Source: Pycnopodia helianthoides | Lineage: Eukaryota > Echinodermata > Asteroidea > Forcipulatida > Asteriidae | DNA: 64,000 bases | Assembly: GCA_032158295.1 (NCBI GenBank) | Contig: CM063260.1 | Span: 6,767,501 to 6,831,500 of the forward strand | Direction: 5' to 3' | Shown: positions 11,401 to 22,590 of the stretch, one piece after another | Layout: each line of letters begins with the position of its first letter | How positions within the stretch are numbered: the first letter of the stretch is position 1 | Translations under genes and position numbers: made by a program | The notes under the pieces: generated by a model | Databases searched by the model: none | Told to the model about the DNA's origin: nothing | What the model saw: the letters and a program-made list of their open reading frames with translations, nothing else

Positions 11401-12397
11401 CATGCAGACTGAATCATTGTTGTTGGTTTGCTTCAATCAAATTGATTTCAATTTTTTACCACCTCGATCGCTCAGTTCGTCAGTCAAGAGAACCAATTGC
11501 ATCAGGCAAAATTTCTGAATCTAAATAGGGTGGGCTCGAATTTAGGTCACGGGCATTCGAGTTTCCCTGAGGAAGACACCTAACGAAGCACTTCTATTCA
11601 ACTATACAGAGTATAACAATACTGGGTAACATGTAATGTGATAGAGCTTGACGCTGGGATGTACTGTGTGTGTCTAACGAGTATTCAAACGTTCGGAACC
11701 ATTGTGGTACCAACCATAATTTTATGGAGTTTTAGTGGGCGGGATTTTATTTTGTCAATCACTTTAGTTGAACGTACTTTTTATGGCCATGAACATTAAA
11801 CATGTTGTTGGGATGTTTTTGAGAACTAAGTGATAAACACTATGAAAGTAAAATCAATTTAACAAAATAGCTAAGAAATCCCGGAATTAAGACTCATGAC
11901 CACCGAGTCCGGTTACTTGTTAAAAACAAGCCTTAAAAAAATGCCCTTCTGACGGTCATGTTGTCATTAAACCTATGTGATGGACGCATTTCGTGCGTGA
12001 TTTCAAATGGGATTTCTAAAAATAAGCAACATTGTCCCAAGTCTTAATTTTGTTTCAATGTTAATTTTAACAAATAATTTGTTTTATATAAAGATACAAA
12101 TTTTATTTTTAACGACTTGCTATAGGTAATTTTTATTTTCAAGTGTCTGCACTGAAAAATGTTTTACATGAAATTAATTTCTCCTTCCTCATCATTTTGC
12201 AAAAAGGTTTGGTCATGTATTTCTGCTACGGGATTTGTCACAGCGTGGAGGCCAGGAGATTCTCAATCCGGCTGCCCGACGAGGAACGCATACTCCTTCC
12301 GTCCATTCCCGAACAGGACATGCACGAAGAATTCCTAAACGGGCAGAAATCAAAGCGACGAAACATTGGATACCAGGATTTTCATGAAGAGCCGTAG
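4969..12397 (+). CDS. Divergent CAT-type (SLC7) amino acid transporter, 5'-partial
   Basis: Three exons are visible: 4969-5423, 8724-9976 and 12207-12397. They encode the CAT fold from TM2-3 to the C-terminus. Aligned landmarks are CYAEY then SGEFPAAVIGW (TM3, with the family GE pair), FPEGHRG, GVFRGVALTIFLFSSYDV (TM6), then NDGLAFRFL, ELMAIGLLIKQ and a final LVMYFCYGICHS. Family members are plasma-membrane carriers of cationic amino acids. Here the signature ATTGEEAxNP after TM6 reads STSSKRFTSSP, and the FPxPRxxYAM segment is replaced, so the substrate may differ or transport may be lost. A +1 frame change occurs between 9364 and 9482, inside the hydrophilic loop; both flanking frames are otherwise open. 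The first coding exon is outside the window. The stop TAG is at 12395-12397, with no extra C-terminal exon as in the neighbour. Confidence 0.8.
5722..5870. mobile_element. CRE-bearing MITE, degenerate copy
   Basis: Starts GCACATGACGTCACAGG, then GCGCCCCC and TGAGGTCAATG, ending with TTTGACCTCAGTGGTGGCGGC. The order CRE, GCGCCC, GAGGTCA, GGCGGC matches better copies at 5955, 40,283 and 41,748. The right terminal CRE is missing. Confidence 0.45.
5955..6083. mobile_element. CRE-bearing MITE, copy 1
   Basis: Inverted termini GCTTTATGCACATGACGTCA and TGACGTCAATGCATAAGGT place a palindromic cAMP-response element (TGACGTCA) just inside each end. AAGATGGCGGC, a YY1-like word, precedes the right one. 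It is short, non-coding and dispersed in the introns of both CAT genes. Confidence 0.65.
6282..6365 (+). pseudogene. tRNA-Leu(CAA)-like pseudogene or SINE head
   Basis: Has an A box (TGGCCGAGCGGTTAAGAGC) and a B box (GGGTTCGGGTCC) at class-II tRNA spacing. The anticodon loop CGCAAGC would read CAA. The acceptor (GTCGTGG with TCATGAC) and the anticodon stem contain mismatches, so a working tRNA is unlikely. Confidence 0.55.
6366..6705. mobile_element. Foldback element with nested inverted repeats
   Basis: The outer repeats TATGTCCGACATGGACCAT (several tandem copies on the left, 6370-6440) and AATGGTCCATGTTGGACATA (right, about 6680-6702) face each other. Inside is a second, longer inverted repeat: about 55 nt from 6538 (ACTTGCGGGTACAACC) pairs with its complement ending at 6660, across a 12-nt loop. 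It follows the tRNA-like sequence directly. It is non-coding and may be a MITE or a structured SINE tail. Confidence 0.6.
6795..6960 (+). repeat. Poly-G/poly-C dispersed element, copy 1
   Basis: A run of 14 G is followed by C runs of 10-14 separated by AATGCCCC, AGTAATTTGTTT and AGTTTGCC, then GATGGCGGAAATTGAGTTTA. The same module occurs inverted near 31,200. The G-runs could form quadruplexes on one strand. Confidence 0.65.
7208..7285 (+). repeat. Poly-C element, truncated copy
   Basis: C-runs separated by TAAAAGTTTGCC and TCTTA, ending GGTGCCGCCACTG. It resembles the C-run part of the element 300 bp upstream. Confidence 0.5.
8262..8580. repeat. TTTGCAAATATTTGC palindromic satellite
   Basis: Repeated variants of ATATTTGCAAAGATATTTGCG form a degenerate array of interleaved palindromes just upstream of a CAT exon acceptor. 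It is AT-rich and non-coding. Confidence 0.6.
8724..9976 (+). CDS. Divergent CAT, exon B (contains frameshift)
   Basis: The acceptor TTTTCCAG precedes 8724 and the donor CCG/GTGAGT follows 9976. It opens in phase 0 with VFRGVALT. The first frame runs to a stop at 9480-9482. The second frame is open from 9364 and carries EKSEEWHPAETGD, then the last TM pairs, to a phase-1 end. One extra base (or two missing) in 9364-9482 explains the switch. A 91-nt intron at 9321-9411 would also restore the frame but lacks a pyrimidine tract. Confidence 0.8.
9977..12206 (+). other. Intron of divergent CAT gene
   Basis: A phase-1 intron at the same position as intron 6 of the downstream CAT gene. It is AT-rich with a short C-run at 11,281. 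No gene or clear transposon was recognised. Confidence 0.7.
12207..12397 (+). CDS. Divergent CAT, terminal exon
   Basis: The acceptor AAAAAG precedes 12207. It completes a Gly codon, continues LVMYFCYGICHS (last TM end, equal to [13 protein letters not shown] in the neighbour), then a 50-residue hydrophilic tail and TAG. The tail is not similar to that of the neighbour. Confidence 0.85.
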
Positions 12398-12506
12398 CCA
12401 TGGTAACTCTTATTTCAACGGTTCTGATTTCAAAATGTGTCCAAAAATATTGTAACCCAATTAACTAAAAGGTTGTCAAACGATAATAATTTTTAAAAAG
12501 ATTGTA

Positions 12507-12526
12507 AATAAAATCTTCCAAATAAA
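12507..12526 (+). terminator. Candidate poly(A) signals of divergent CAT gene
   Basis: Two AATAAA hexamers (12507-12512 and 12521-12526) lie about 110-130 bp after the stop codon, a plausible 3' end. Confidence 0.5.
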
Positions 12527-15171
12527 TTTAATTGTGCCTTAAACATCTTTTTTTTCCCAGCTAGTGTAGACATTTATTTATGTGCTATTTTGTTGTGCTC
12601 AGTTTCAATTAAACAAAAATGGGGTTTCTGGCAAATATTTAGTTTGAGACTGTCTTTCTTTTAGAACGAGCTTTTGTAAATAATGCATACGGCCAAGTGC
12701 GAATGTAAATATAGTCTATGTGATATAATTTAACAGGTGTCTTGTTTTACATTGGAAAAATTAGTGTCCATATTTGTATTTATTTTTTAAGAGATCTGGA
12801 CTGTACAGGTTTCAATGATGATGTAGGCCTGGTCATCATTTGTAAAGAACAATTTATGCACATTACACATTTATTATAAGAAAATGCACAGTTTGTCTTC
12901 CAGTTTGGTAATGTTAACAGTATAGTTTGTATGTCCTAAAAAGTGTCGTCTGAGTTTGACAATTAAATCAACTCGATCTAAACGCGAGTAACACATGACG
13001 AGTCTCGGACTACGGCCCTTTTCGAAACCAATGACTTTTTAGACTTAGGCTCCGTTAGTCACTTTGAAAACGTGTGATTTCGGTGCGTTATAGCTGGTTA
13101 GCTGGAGCTGAATTCGTAGTCCGTCTTGTATCAAAATTATAGAGGGCGCTGTTAAAACTTACCGTGCACGAAGTTCGACATCATCGAAATGTATTGCCAT
13201 GGCCCTATGGTAATACCGGAGCCTTCTCAAATAATGGTATAAAACCCTCAAAGTACCACCAAAAACCTTAAAAGTATTTAGTTTTATGTATATATATTAT
13301 TCAGATTTATTTCTAAATTTTTAATGTTGTATATTTGGTGTCAATTGGTCGTTTTTTAAGAAGTTTAATTTTGTAAATAGAGAAAAACTTAAAATACTTC
13401 AGTTTTAAAGAATATTTTTATGCGTTTTCTTTTTACAATCTTTAATTTTTTTTTTTTTTTTACTAATCAATTATTGTTAAAGTTGCACCTCAAATAGTTT
13501 TCATGGAAACAATATTATTTCTTGTTTCGTATAACACATTCAAGTCACCGCAGCTGTTTGTAGTTTTAACAATCCACCAGGTGACCCTTATACAACTCAA
13601 GGAAGGCTAACATGAATAGCAATTTGGAGATATGTTGGACACAATACTATATGACACTATTAGATTGGGTTAAATTTGTCTGTACACACCCACACCGAAC
13701 AGTGCACTCCTATAGTGGCCACCTTATCTCAAAAAGGCTAATGATGTTTATGGGAAATTTGACTTTGTCCACCACGTAGTTTTTAACATGCAATGTTAGG
13801 AAAAAAATGTATTTAGATGTATTGGTGAAACTAGTACACTCACATTATTTGCAATCTTGTCTTTCCTGCAGTAGAGCTGTGCCACACTGTTCTAACCTGC
13901 CGGAATGAAGACCTCGTTTTTGGCGCTCTTTCATATTATGTGACGTCATGAGTCACATGGTCCATATTTTAATGACTTGTGATAAAGGATGATATCGAGC
14001 AGTCCTTTATTATGCTTTGTCTGGCTGCGGCTGTTGCTAAGGGTATTTCCATGGGCAGCCTGTGCATGTTATTGTCTTCATCTAGTGCCATAGGGATTCT
14101 TCCCCGATGTGTGTGTGTCCCCCTAACAATAGCACGAACATCTCTTTTACGCCAGAGACCGGCTTCGAGGGTTTGGAGGAATCCTGACAAACGCACCTAA
14201 TTTGACCTTGCATCCCATTGCGGTCGTGCGGATAGGTGACCAGTCGGACAGGGGACCAGTCTAGCAGTGACCATCATTTTAATTAATAGACCGGTGCCTG
14301 TTCTTATCCTTGCGGATAAGGACAGCGGACCAGTCTACCCTAACAGTAACTGTGGGCTGAATAATGTTGCTTCAAAAGAGGGCGCTATCAGGCGAAAAAT
14401 GGGGGACAGAATCTCCAACCACACGGGCCGCAGCCGCAGACGGAAACGGCCATACGGTGTGATTTATTGTCAAGTACCCTATAACACAAATTGAGTACGA
14501 TAGCTCTTCTTCTCATGTCGTGGAAAGGGGCCAGACTTCGTTGTTTTCCTTTCAGCCTTTATTTGATCACATTGATGTGCAGGAATGATCAAACATTGTG
14601 GCAGCGTCTTGGTAACTGTCCATGACGTAACATCCTTTGAGACAGTCTGAGATGTTACTCAATTAATTTTTTACATCATTACAAAGATATTCGTAAGTAT
14701 CATTGACCGAATGAACATTCATTGCAGGCGTGCTCGAGTTGGGAGTAGCATTTGACAAGTCTACCCCGTGGTCAGACATTGTTATGTACATTTTCAGTTT
14801 AATTTCAATCATCAATTTGTCAGGTTTCATGAGTATCATGACTATACCACCGTTTTGTTAGTCTCTAATTTTCATTTTATGACATTATTTTGAAGAAGTT
14901 TTCTAGTGGTGTACATTGTTTGTGTTCATTAGTTAGTATCGGATTTTTTGCTTCTCGTTGACGTGTGTATCACGTGCCTGAAAAATCTAGCGGGCAAAAT
15001 GGGTGTGTCTTTGGAGGGATTCGAAACCGTTAGAGGTGCTGTACAGGGCAAGTGCATTTGTGAGGAGCCTCGGCTGCAGAAAGTAAAAATCAGAATGTGT
15101 CGTCATACAACATCCGAGTGCCGCTTAAACCTAAAAGCCCTGTTTGCCTCGCAATCACCTCTTGTACTCAC

Positions 15172-15393
15172 TCTAAAAAAAACTTCCGGTCAGAACTGAC
15201 CGAGATTCCGGGTCAGGCTGACTCAGAAAGTAGTTAGAAGTGGGACTTTAACTCGGAGTCTGCTTCATTTTGACACATTTCCGTGTAATTTCGACACAGT
15301 TTCCGGGTCATTCTGACAAAGAAATGGGTCAGCCCAACGGTACCCAGAATCCGGGTCTATTTTGACCTGGAGTTGATGGTTTTATTTTGAGTG
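15172..15393. mobile_element. GGGTCA-rich element, copy 4
   Basis: Runs from CACTCTAAAAAAAACTTCCG to GACCTGGAGTTGATGG then TTTTGAGTG. The inverted termini and internal GGGTCA/TTCCGGGTC words place it with the copies at 2515, 4207 and 44,671. Confidence 0.65.
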
Positions 15394-15585
15394 ATGGCGC
15401 TTTGTACTGAAGAAAAAACCTCAATTATGTTAGTTTTGGTTATCTGAGTCTATTACAAAGAATATGTTGCTTCTTTAAAATGTCAGATTTAAGTATTTAT
15501 AGTTTTTACTGTTGGCAGAACAAAGTTGTTTATTTTGTATTCTTACAACAAATTGCATTACATTAATCGTGTACAGAAGTGCAAG

Positions 15586-15692
15586 TATGGCCCTTTTCGA
15601 AACCAAGACTTAAGCTCCTGCTGGGCTCCATCCGAATGTTTAAAAATTACTGACCGGCTGAGGCTTCGTCAGGGGTTTCGAAAGGGCGTATT
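15586..15692. mobile_element. Small inverted-repeat element (GGCCCTTTTCGAAACC)
   Basis: GGCCCTTTTCGAAACC at the left faces GGTTTCGAAAGGGC at the right, about 75 bp apart, each next to TAT/GTAT, suggesting a TA target. The same left end occurs alone near 13,013. Confidence 0.5.
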
Positions 15693-16525
15693 TGCACCAG
15701 CAACAAGCATTCATGGACAATGGAACAAGCTTTTGGAAACCTGGAATTCTTTGACAGAGTTGGAAATTATCTATGAGTTATTTTGCAGCAATATTGTATT
15801 CGAACACCTGTCTTTTTATCCTTCTGTAAATTTGTACTCTTTATTTTGTTTATTTGGTTTTGCATTTTATAAATTATTTAGCATTTAATATAGAGATTAT
15901 ACATAAACGTATATGTTCACGGGAACACACAATTTATCATGTCAAAGACATGTTTATTTAAAAATGATTCATTTATTAATTTTGTTGCTATATGTTTTTA
16001 ATTGTAGAGTTAATTTTCTGTACATTATATATGTTTATTAATAATTGTCTCTTTCGTTCTTTTGCTTAGTTTCACGAAAGAGTCATTTAGACTTAACATG
16101 GGGATCTGCTTGAGTGACATCTTTGAATTTGATCCTGTAAGGGTGTCCATTTTGGACACGGCCTTTACTTCGTGTGGCTTACCATTTCGCTTGTAATCTC
16201 GTTTCCAGGGTCGCGTGAGCTCGCCGCGCTATTTCTCTAGTGTACCTTGCTCGGTACAGTGTGCTGCCCATGGGAACGAGGTTGCAGTACAATGGCTTGG
16301 CTGGGCATGCTGGGCTGCATTTTCTGCTATTAGCATAAAGTACCACGAGCCAATCACAAACAAGTTTATGGCATTATGCATCTATTTCATACTTCTGCTC
16401 AGCATTTGGTTTTTTTGGTGGGAAGCAAGGTTTGTTTGTACCTAGCTTACTAATTTTCCAAAGTCTTGATTCTGAGTGAAATCGAAACGTGTTTACGAAG
16501 ATATAAGCTGAAACAATTACATTTA

Positions 16526-16908
16526 TAGGCAGTGAATACTTTTGGTAATTACTCAAGAAATACATTATCATAAAAACTTACTTGGTAAGGAGCACCTAAG
16601 AGCTGCTGATAGTATAAAACATTGTGAGAAACGACTCCCTCTGAAGTAATGTAGTTTTTGAGAAAGAGGTAATTTCTCACTAAAATATTTGAATCTGAGA
16701 AAGGCTTCAGGCATGAAGCCTTTCACAGGCATCTGAAAGTACACAATTCTAAGCATGTTTTTAAGGGTGTTTTTTCTTTCATTATTTTCTTGCAACTTCA
16801 TGGACCAATTGACAAATTTTTCCCCGAGGGATTGCTGTTCTATGCATATTTGTTGGGATACACCAAGTGAGGATACTAGTCTTTGACTACCAAAAGTATA
16901 TCTTGCCT
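16526..16908 (+). mobile_element. MITE family A, degenerate copy
   Basis: Follows the family A order (AGGCAGTGAATAC start, AAAACTTACTTGGTAA, CTCCCTCTGAAGTAATG, then TTTGACTACCAAAAG near the end). The central palindrome here is GAAAGGCTTCA GGCA TGAAGCCTTTC (16699-16724), a different sequence from other copies but still self-complementary. Confidence 0.65.
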
Positions 16909-17315
16909 TTAATGGAATAGCTCCACACTAGCTAAAGTTTATTTTGAATCTTATTCCAGACATTCTCGATGTTACATTCCTGAATACGTCAAAAGGGGGA
17001 CTCAAAACCAAGACACCTTGCTGAAAAGAGTGTTTTTTGTAAATTTTATTTCTAATGTACACCTGATGAAATCATACCAAAGCTTGACCTACGTTATTTT
17101 TTGCTAAATGTTTGCCATTCACACTTTTGAAATAATTGTTAGTATATAACTTATTGCACGTTTGCCGTTTCTTTTGTCGCTTTCACAGGAATACAGGTGG
17201 TAGTCCTGCCCTTGGGTATGTGGTTCATGAAGGAAACACCACATAATAAAATGTTAAAAAGCAGTTCGAAAGCTAATGTGTGTAGTAACGAAATATCACC
17301 AGTTTCACAATGAAC

Positions 17316-18150
17316 AACTTCGCAAAAACTCAGTGCGCATGCGTTAGCCGTGGACTGAGGCGCATTTTGGTCTAAATAGTGATCAAATTAATTGTCACTA
17401 TTAAACTAGAATAGGGCCCTCTTTCATAGACTGTAAGCAGACATTTTCTGCTTACGGATCGGCAACTAGCCGAATTTCTATTCCTTTAAGGCACTGGACA
17501 CTATTGGTAATTACTCAAAAAAATTGTTAGCATAAAAACTTACTTGGTAACGAGCAATGGAGAGCTGTTGATAGTATAAAACATTGTGAGAAACGGCTCC
17601 CTCTGAAGTAACGTAGTTTTTGAGAAAGAAGTAATTTCTCAGTAAAATATTTGAATTGATTTTGAGACCTCACGCGTGAGGTCTCGAAATCAAGCATCTG
17701 AAAGTATACAACTCCGTGTGACAAGGGTGTTTTTTCTTCCATTATTATCTCGCAACTTCGACGACCAATTGAGTTCAAATTTTCACAGGTTTGTTATTTT
17801 GTGCATATGTTGAGATACACCAAATGAGAAGACTGGTCTTCGACAATTACCGAAGGTGTCCAGTGTCTTTAAACACTGCTCACCGTAAACAAAGCACAGG
17901 GCACGCTAACTTGCCGGCGGTTTCTGTATTAAGCAGATGGTGGAACAATGCAAATCCATTCTGACGCTGACGTGCACTGTCAAAATAATCTTCTCTGTCG
18001 TTTATGACAGGTTTGCTTACTCATTTTTTTCCTGCTTATAGTAAGCTCACATGTTTGCTTACCGATAAATAGTTTTATGAAATTGGGCCCAGCATGCACC
18101 TCAATCCACGGCTAACGCATGCGTACTGAGTATTTGCAAAGTAGTCTATA
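17316..18150. mobile_element. Long inverted-repeat element carrying a nested MITE
   Basis: The left arm (17316-17371, containing GCATGCGTTAGCCGTGGA) is complementary to the right arm (18091-18150, TCCACGGCTAACGCATGC). Weaker pairing continues inward (GGGCCCTCTTTCATA with TATGAAATTGGGCCC-type sequence). A family A MITE interrupts it. No transposase ORF is seen. Confidence 0.65.
17490..17868 (+). mobile_element. MITE family A, copy 2
   Basis: Flanked by TTAA at 17486-17489 and 17869-17872, with family A termini. The 38-nt central palindrome is at 17656-17693. It is nested in the larger inverted-repeat element, so it is the younger insertion. Confidence 0.85.
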
Positions 18151-19295
18151 TTTTCAGTGTTGGCTTGTTTGGTATATTATATGTTGAAATTAAAAATAAT
18201 TCGTGTTTTTCGATTGAAGTGCGTCCAGCTTATTTTCTGTTTTTGTTCATTTTCTTTGCAATGGTAAAATGACTGACGTTCTAGATTTATGGATTTAACA
18301 TGATCGGTTAAGATCAAAATTTCATTTTTGAATATTGCAGCTCGCAAATAAAGTTAATAGATAAGGTTGAATTTGCTCATGTAAATCTGCCTCGTATTAA
18401 AAGGTTTCACGAACTCTTGTATCAATCGGGTAAGGGAGTTTGGGCCTTTGGGGTTTGTTTATGAACCCGCGTTTGTACTTTTCTATCGACCACAGCGTGG
18501 TAGGGGATGACGTCCGTCATACCTTGTTTGCATCGTGGAGGGTGGTGTAGTTCCTTCCTCCATTGCGTCTCGTGTTGAATTAAAGTGCTTTTCTTTCACG
18601 TCTGGTTTCTAAAGAAAAAAATCAAACTAATGTTGATGTTGTAGTTAGTGTTGCTCAACGGGGGCCTGGAAGCATGTTTACGGCTTGATCAAAACGGGGC
18701 TCGTGGCCCGCGGATTAGTTCACTTTGACCGCTACACAAGTTTGAGACTTGGCAGGGATTTAAGATAAACTTACAATGCTTCGTTTACGTAAAGGAAATA
18801 CAAATATTGCTAGAAATAACAAAGGGCAATTTTTTTGTACGGGGGAACAATTTTCTGAGTTCTGCCTTTTCGGTGAGTGTAAATAAATGACCGTCAGAAA
18901 TATCACCTGATGAAAATTGTTTTTGTTTATTTACTGCTTGAATAAAAACAGTATTTTATATTTCACGCAAAATATTATCATTCCTAAAGCAACGTCAAAA
19001 TAATATTGTACAGGTTTATCAAATGAGTACTATTCAGAACAAATAAACGATTGTACGTGTAACAATGTATCATTATTACCAAATGACCTTCATTTAGGAA
19101 TGCATTGTTGCTCTATGAGACAGCCGTTTTTTTAATTCAGGTGACACTGGGTCTCTGAACAGACAATAGGGAGACCATCTTCGATTTTTTTCCGGGGGGG
19201 GGGACGACACTGACGATCGAGTTCCCAGTGACGAGTACACTGACCAATAATAAGCTCAACGTCCATTATACCATCCATTACGTCTCAGGCGTGAC

Positions 19296-19320
19296 TGCGC
19301 ATGCGCGTTGCCATAGCAAT
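19296..19320. promoter_or_regulatory. NRF1-like site abutting an X-box-like site
   Basis: TGCGCATGCGCG (19296-19307) is a palindromic NRF1-type motif. It runs directly into GTTGCCATAGCAAT (19307-19320), one base short of an RFX X-box palindrome. Both types are common in CpG-type promoters. Together with the GC-rich downstream stretch this suggests a promoter. Confidence 0.4.
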
Positions 19321-19892
19321 ATATTACTCATGCTAGTTGACGGGTGACGGTAATGCAAGAGAAAGGGCGCGCGCATAATTTCCTCTCAGTAATTTGGCTC
19401 TACGTTGTTAACGTTGCCTCCTGAAGGGACCTTCTGATAAACCATCAGATGACAAGTTAAGTTCACAATTTCTATGGCAACCAAATGATCTTCTCCAGGC
19501 AAAACTGCATTCCACAAACAGCCCTCTCAGATGATGAAGGCCGGGTAAATACGATCTAGGGTGAAAAACCGATAGTTTCATGCGTGCGGAGACATCAGAC
19601 TCTCACCCCAAGTCTCGCGATATTTCAACGCGATCCCTGCGCGATTAAGCGAGATGACAAAAGGAGAGGGAAGAGTGGTGCGAGTGTCGATGGAGAACAC
19701 GAAGGATGTAGCCCGCTTGCTGCATTGCTAATGATTGCTCTCTACCCTGGATTACACTGCTCATTGTATATGCATTGGTTAATGTGGGACAAGCCGAACC
19801 ACTCGGCGCTTTGGAGTACAGAAGAACACACTGTGGATTACCAAGCAGACGACAGGAATGCCAAAAATGATCTGAACATGGCGCCAAAACAG
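19321..19892 (+). other. Candidate non-coding first exon of the canonical CAT gene
   Basis: A relatively GC-rich segment ending in a good donor, AACAG/GTGAGC (exon end 19892). If spliced to the acceptor before 29565, the ATG at 19878 would form a tiny upstream ORF (MAPKQ, then TGA across the junction). No family motif is seen in the longer frame 19584-19892. Assignment to the CAT gene is inference from position and splice signals. Confidence 0.3.
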
Positions 19893-20480
19893 GTGAGCAC
19901 TCTTTCTTCCCCTTTTGATGAAATGAATGTTTCAAATGTTACCGGTCCGTGTATGTAGAATTATCGGTTGAATTTTAATATAGGAAGACGGTTTACGTGT
20001 TTCAAATTTGAGTTGGAAAATTGTACTGTGTTGATTGAGAAGGAGCGCGATTCGTGTTTATGATAAAATACCCCCCTCCCCCACATTAACAAAAAGAATA
20101 CACAATTTGCTCTCAAAGTAAGACATCGTCGAACAGAATCGTCTGTTTTTTATAACGGAAAATTAATGGAATTTTAGCATGAAATTTATAGTTTCGATAA
20201 TTTGGTTTATGCCGAAAGTCTTCAATTCTTCATTAAAAAATACATACCTTAAGCCTGCGGCTTCTTAGTTAACTGATACATTATGATGAATAACATGTTG
20301 AGATAAAGAGACAAAGAAAACAATTCCAAATTTTATTTATTTATTTATATTTCAAAATGAAAACCACTGGCTTCCGTCAGTGTTCAAACTTTATTATTTT
20401 TCGAAATATTGTTTAAGGGTATAATATCTTAACGTTTACTAATATTTAATGTGTTTAGAGTTAATTAATTAAGTTAATTA

Positions 20481-20815
20481 AAGGTAGGGTATAATTTTGG
20501 TAAGTGTTAAAGACCAGTGAGTATCCTTACTCGGTGTTTGCATAACATAATATGCATTAAATAACAAACCTGTGAAAAATGTGGCTAAATTGGTCATCGT
20601 TGTTGCAAGAAAATGAAATAAAAAGAGAAAGAAAGATTAAAAAAAAAACTGTTTGCATAGAATTGTGTGCTTTCAGATGCCTGAGAAAGGCTGCATATCT
20701 TAAGCCTTTCTTCGATTCAAGTTGTGGGTGAATGTTTCTTTTTCGTAAAAAGTACACCCTGCCTTTAGGTAAAATATTTTGTGAGCCAAGTGATAGAAAA
20801 ATAATATAGCCACTT
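20481..20815 (-). mobile_element. MITE, degenerate family A/C copy
   Basis: Opens TTAAAGGTAGGGTATAATTT, then follows family A read backwards (AAAGACCAGT, ATAACAAACCTGTGAAAA, TTGTGTGCTTTCAGATGC). The central hairpin is GAAAGGCT with AGCCTTTC (20684-20710). The far end is eroded. Confidence 0.5.
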
Positions 20816-21302
20816 TTTCTCACTGATCACTCTTTTGGATTTTTGGAAAATGCGAGTGTGTGAATATAACTTCATTTGATCATTAAACTGGTTGTAATCG
20901 TTAACATTAACACATCAGAACATTACATTTATGGCAATTCCTGTTTAAAATCTGGGCTACTAAAACTTCCTGGGGGCAAGTAAAATGCGCAGTTTACTGG
21001 TCCGGCAGGCTACTTTACAAAAAGCTTTAAGCTCAAGGCCTAAGTTACAAAAAAGCTTAAGCTCAAGGCCTGCTAAAGGTCTCGTAAACTTTGTTGTTTT
21101 ATGTTTTTGTTTTGTTAATCACCGAGCAAGCCCTAAATGGAGAATGCAACTTTAACTGTTTCTGCTTACCCCTTCTAAACAGAGGAAATATATAAATAAC
21201 AATACCGGTTCACCCCTCTACTTCTACTTTTTTAATAGCTAAAAATCAAAATGTCAAACGAATGCCTTTAGGTTATGTTACACCATCCTGAGCAATACTT
21301 AA

Positions 21303-21682
21303 AGGAACATTACAGAATTGGTAAGAAAAAACTTGTAAAATATACTATTTGATCACAGATTTACATAAAACTTACACGGTCTAATGATGATGATAGGTGA
21401 AAACATCCCTTGAAATATTTCTGTCTGAAATGCCATATCTGATGAGAAATGAATAAACTATTTTTCCGATTGGAGTCTATGAGCGTTTTATTCATTTGTT
21501 GAATCTATATAATTTCATGCAAAATGTGTAATCGGTTTTTCACTATTTTCTCGTGACCCAGATGGCCGATCGATCTCAAACTTCTACAGGTTTGTCATCT
21601 ATGTGTATGGTGGATTACATAAAGTGCTTACACTGCCAGCAACTGTTTTTTTTATAGCAAAAACCAATTCTGTAATGTTCCT
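21303..21682 (+). mobile_element. MITE family B, copy 1
   Basis: Termini AGGAACATTACAGAATTGGT and ACCAATTCTGTAATGTTCCT are inverted repeats of about 20 bp, flanked by TTAA at 21299-21302 and 21683-21686. It is non-coding. Two more copies occur in the window. Confidence 0.85.
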
Positions 21683-22099
21683 TTAAGGCTGGATTACATA
21701 AATACACAATGTAGTAATTTTATGCAAACAGATAACTGTACGGGTGGGTTGATTGCAGTGAATGTTTAAGACTACGAAATGAATGACTAGTTGTCAACAT
21801 TAAAGTACTTTGCATAATTAAATTTAAAAAACACAAAAGGGAAAAAATGCACTGAACGGCATGACTCTAAAAACTAATAACAAAGTAGTACATGCGTTTA
21901 ATTTAACGTGGGCAGAGCCATTGCATTAATTACACTAACTCTAGTAAGTGTTTATCCCTTGGAAATTTGAGACACTGTCAGTGGCATATTTTTGTGGTCA
22001 TACAAAAATAAACAAATGAGTGGTGTTGTATTAAACAGAATAATAATTACTAGAGTACTAATACTAATGGTATTAAGATAATTAACAAACACACTTTAA

Positions 22100-22531
22100 A
22101 GATAGGGTCATACTGAGGTTATGACCCCGAAAATAAATTGTTAAATTTGTATCTGACAGCTTACTTGTTATAAAGATGGATATAAGCATCCTGCAAAATT
22201 ATTTCGTCTGAAGTGCCCCCGGTTTGTCAGAACTCGAAAAAGTATGTCGACTAATTTTAATTTCCAAGGATCGCCTGCAGGCGACTATTGGAAGTTTCCG
22301 TTCGAATGCTGTCCTCAATAATTGCCAGAGATGCAGTTGGTACCCACTGTCAACTCGCTAATTGATAGATTGTAGGTTTGTTGATGCAAATATTGTGACA
22401 GTTGTTGTCATTCTCTCAACAAGTAGACGCTGCATTCAACTGAAAGTTTCACAGGTGACTTTTGTTGTATCTTTCTTGATAATTTTGCCTATAAATCAGC
22501 ATTACGTGTACAAAAACCAAACCCTATACCA
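22100..22531 (+). mobile_element. MITE family C, copy
   Basis: Begins AGATAGGGTCATACTG after TTAA (22096-22099) and ends AAACCCTATACCA before TTAA (22532-22535). The interior matches the copy at 57,386 (AAGTTTCACAGGTGACTTTTG, AATCAGCATTACG). The central palindrome is TCGCCTGCAGGCGA (22271-22284) within CCAA...TTGG. Confidence 0.65.
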
Positions 22532-22590
22532 TTAAAATGTTTACAAAATGTTTATTACAAAGATATTTGGTTACATTATACTATTATATC

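Larger units (their letters stand above)
12527..17315. other. Intergenic DNA
   Basis: No recognisable gene. It holds a GGGTCA element, a small GGCCCTTTTCGAAACC inverted-repeat element and a degenerate family A MITE. A hairpin (TTATCC TTGC GGATAA) occurs near 14,308. Short ORFs at 13,969-14,494, 15,526 and 16,215 lack family motifs or overlap repeats. Confidence 0.5.
19893..22095. other. Non-coding stretch with MITEs
   Basis: AT-rich DNA with a degenerate family A copy (20481-20815) and a family B copy (21303-21682). No gene is recognised. It may be intronic. Confidence 0.5.

Noticed and set aside
15526..15888. 120-codon ORF
   Set aside because: Half of it is the GGCCCTTTTCGAAACC inverted-repeat element, the rest is AT-rich; no splice context.
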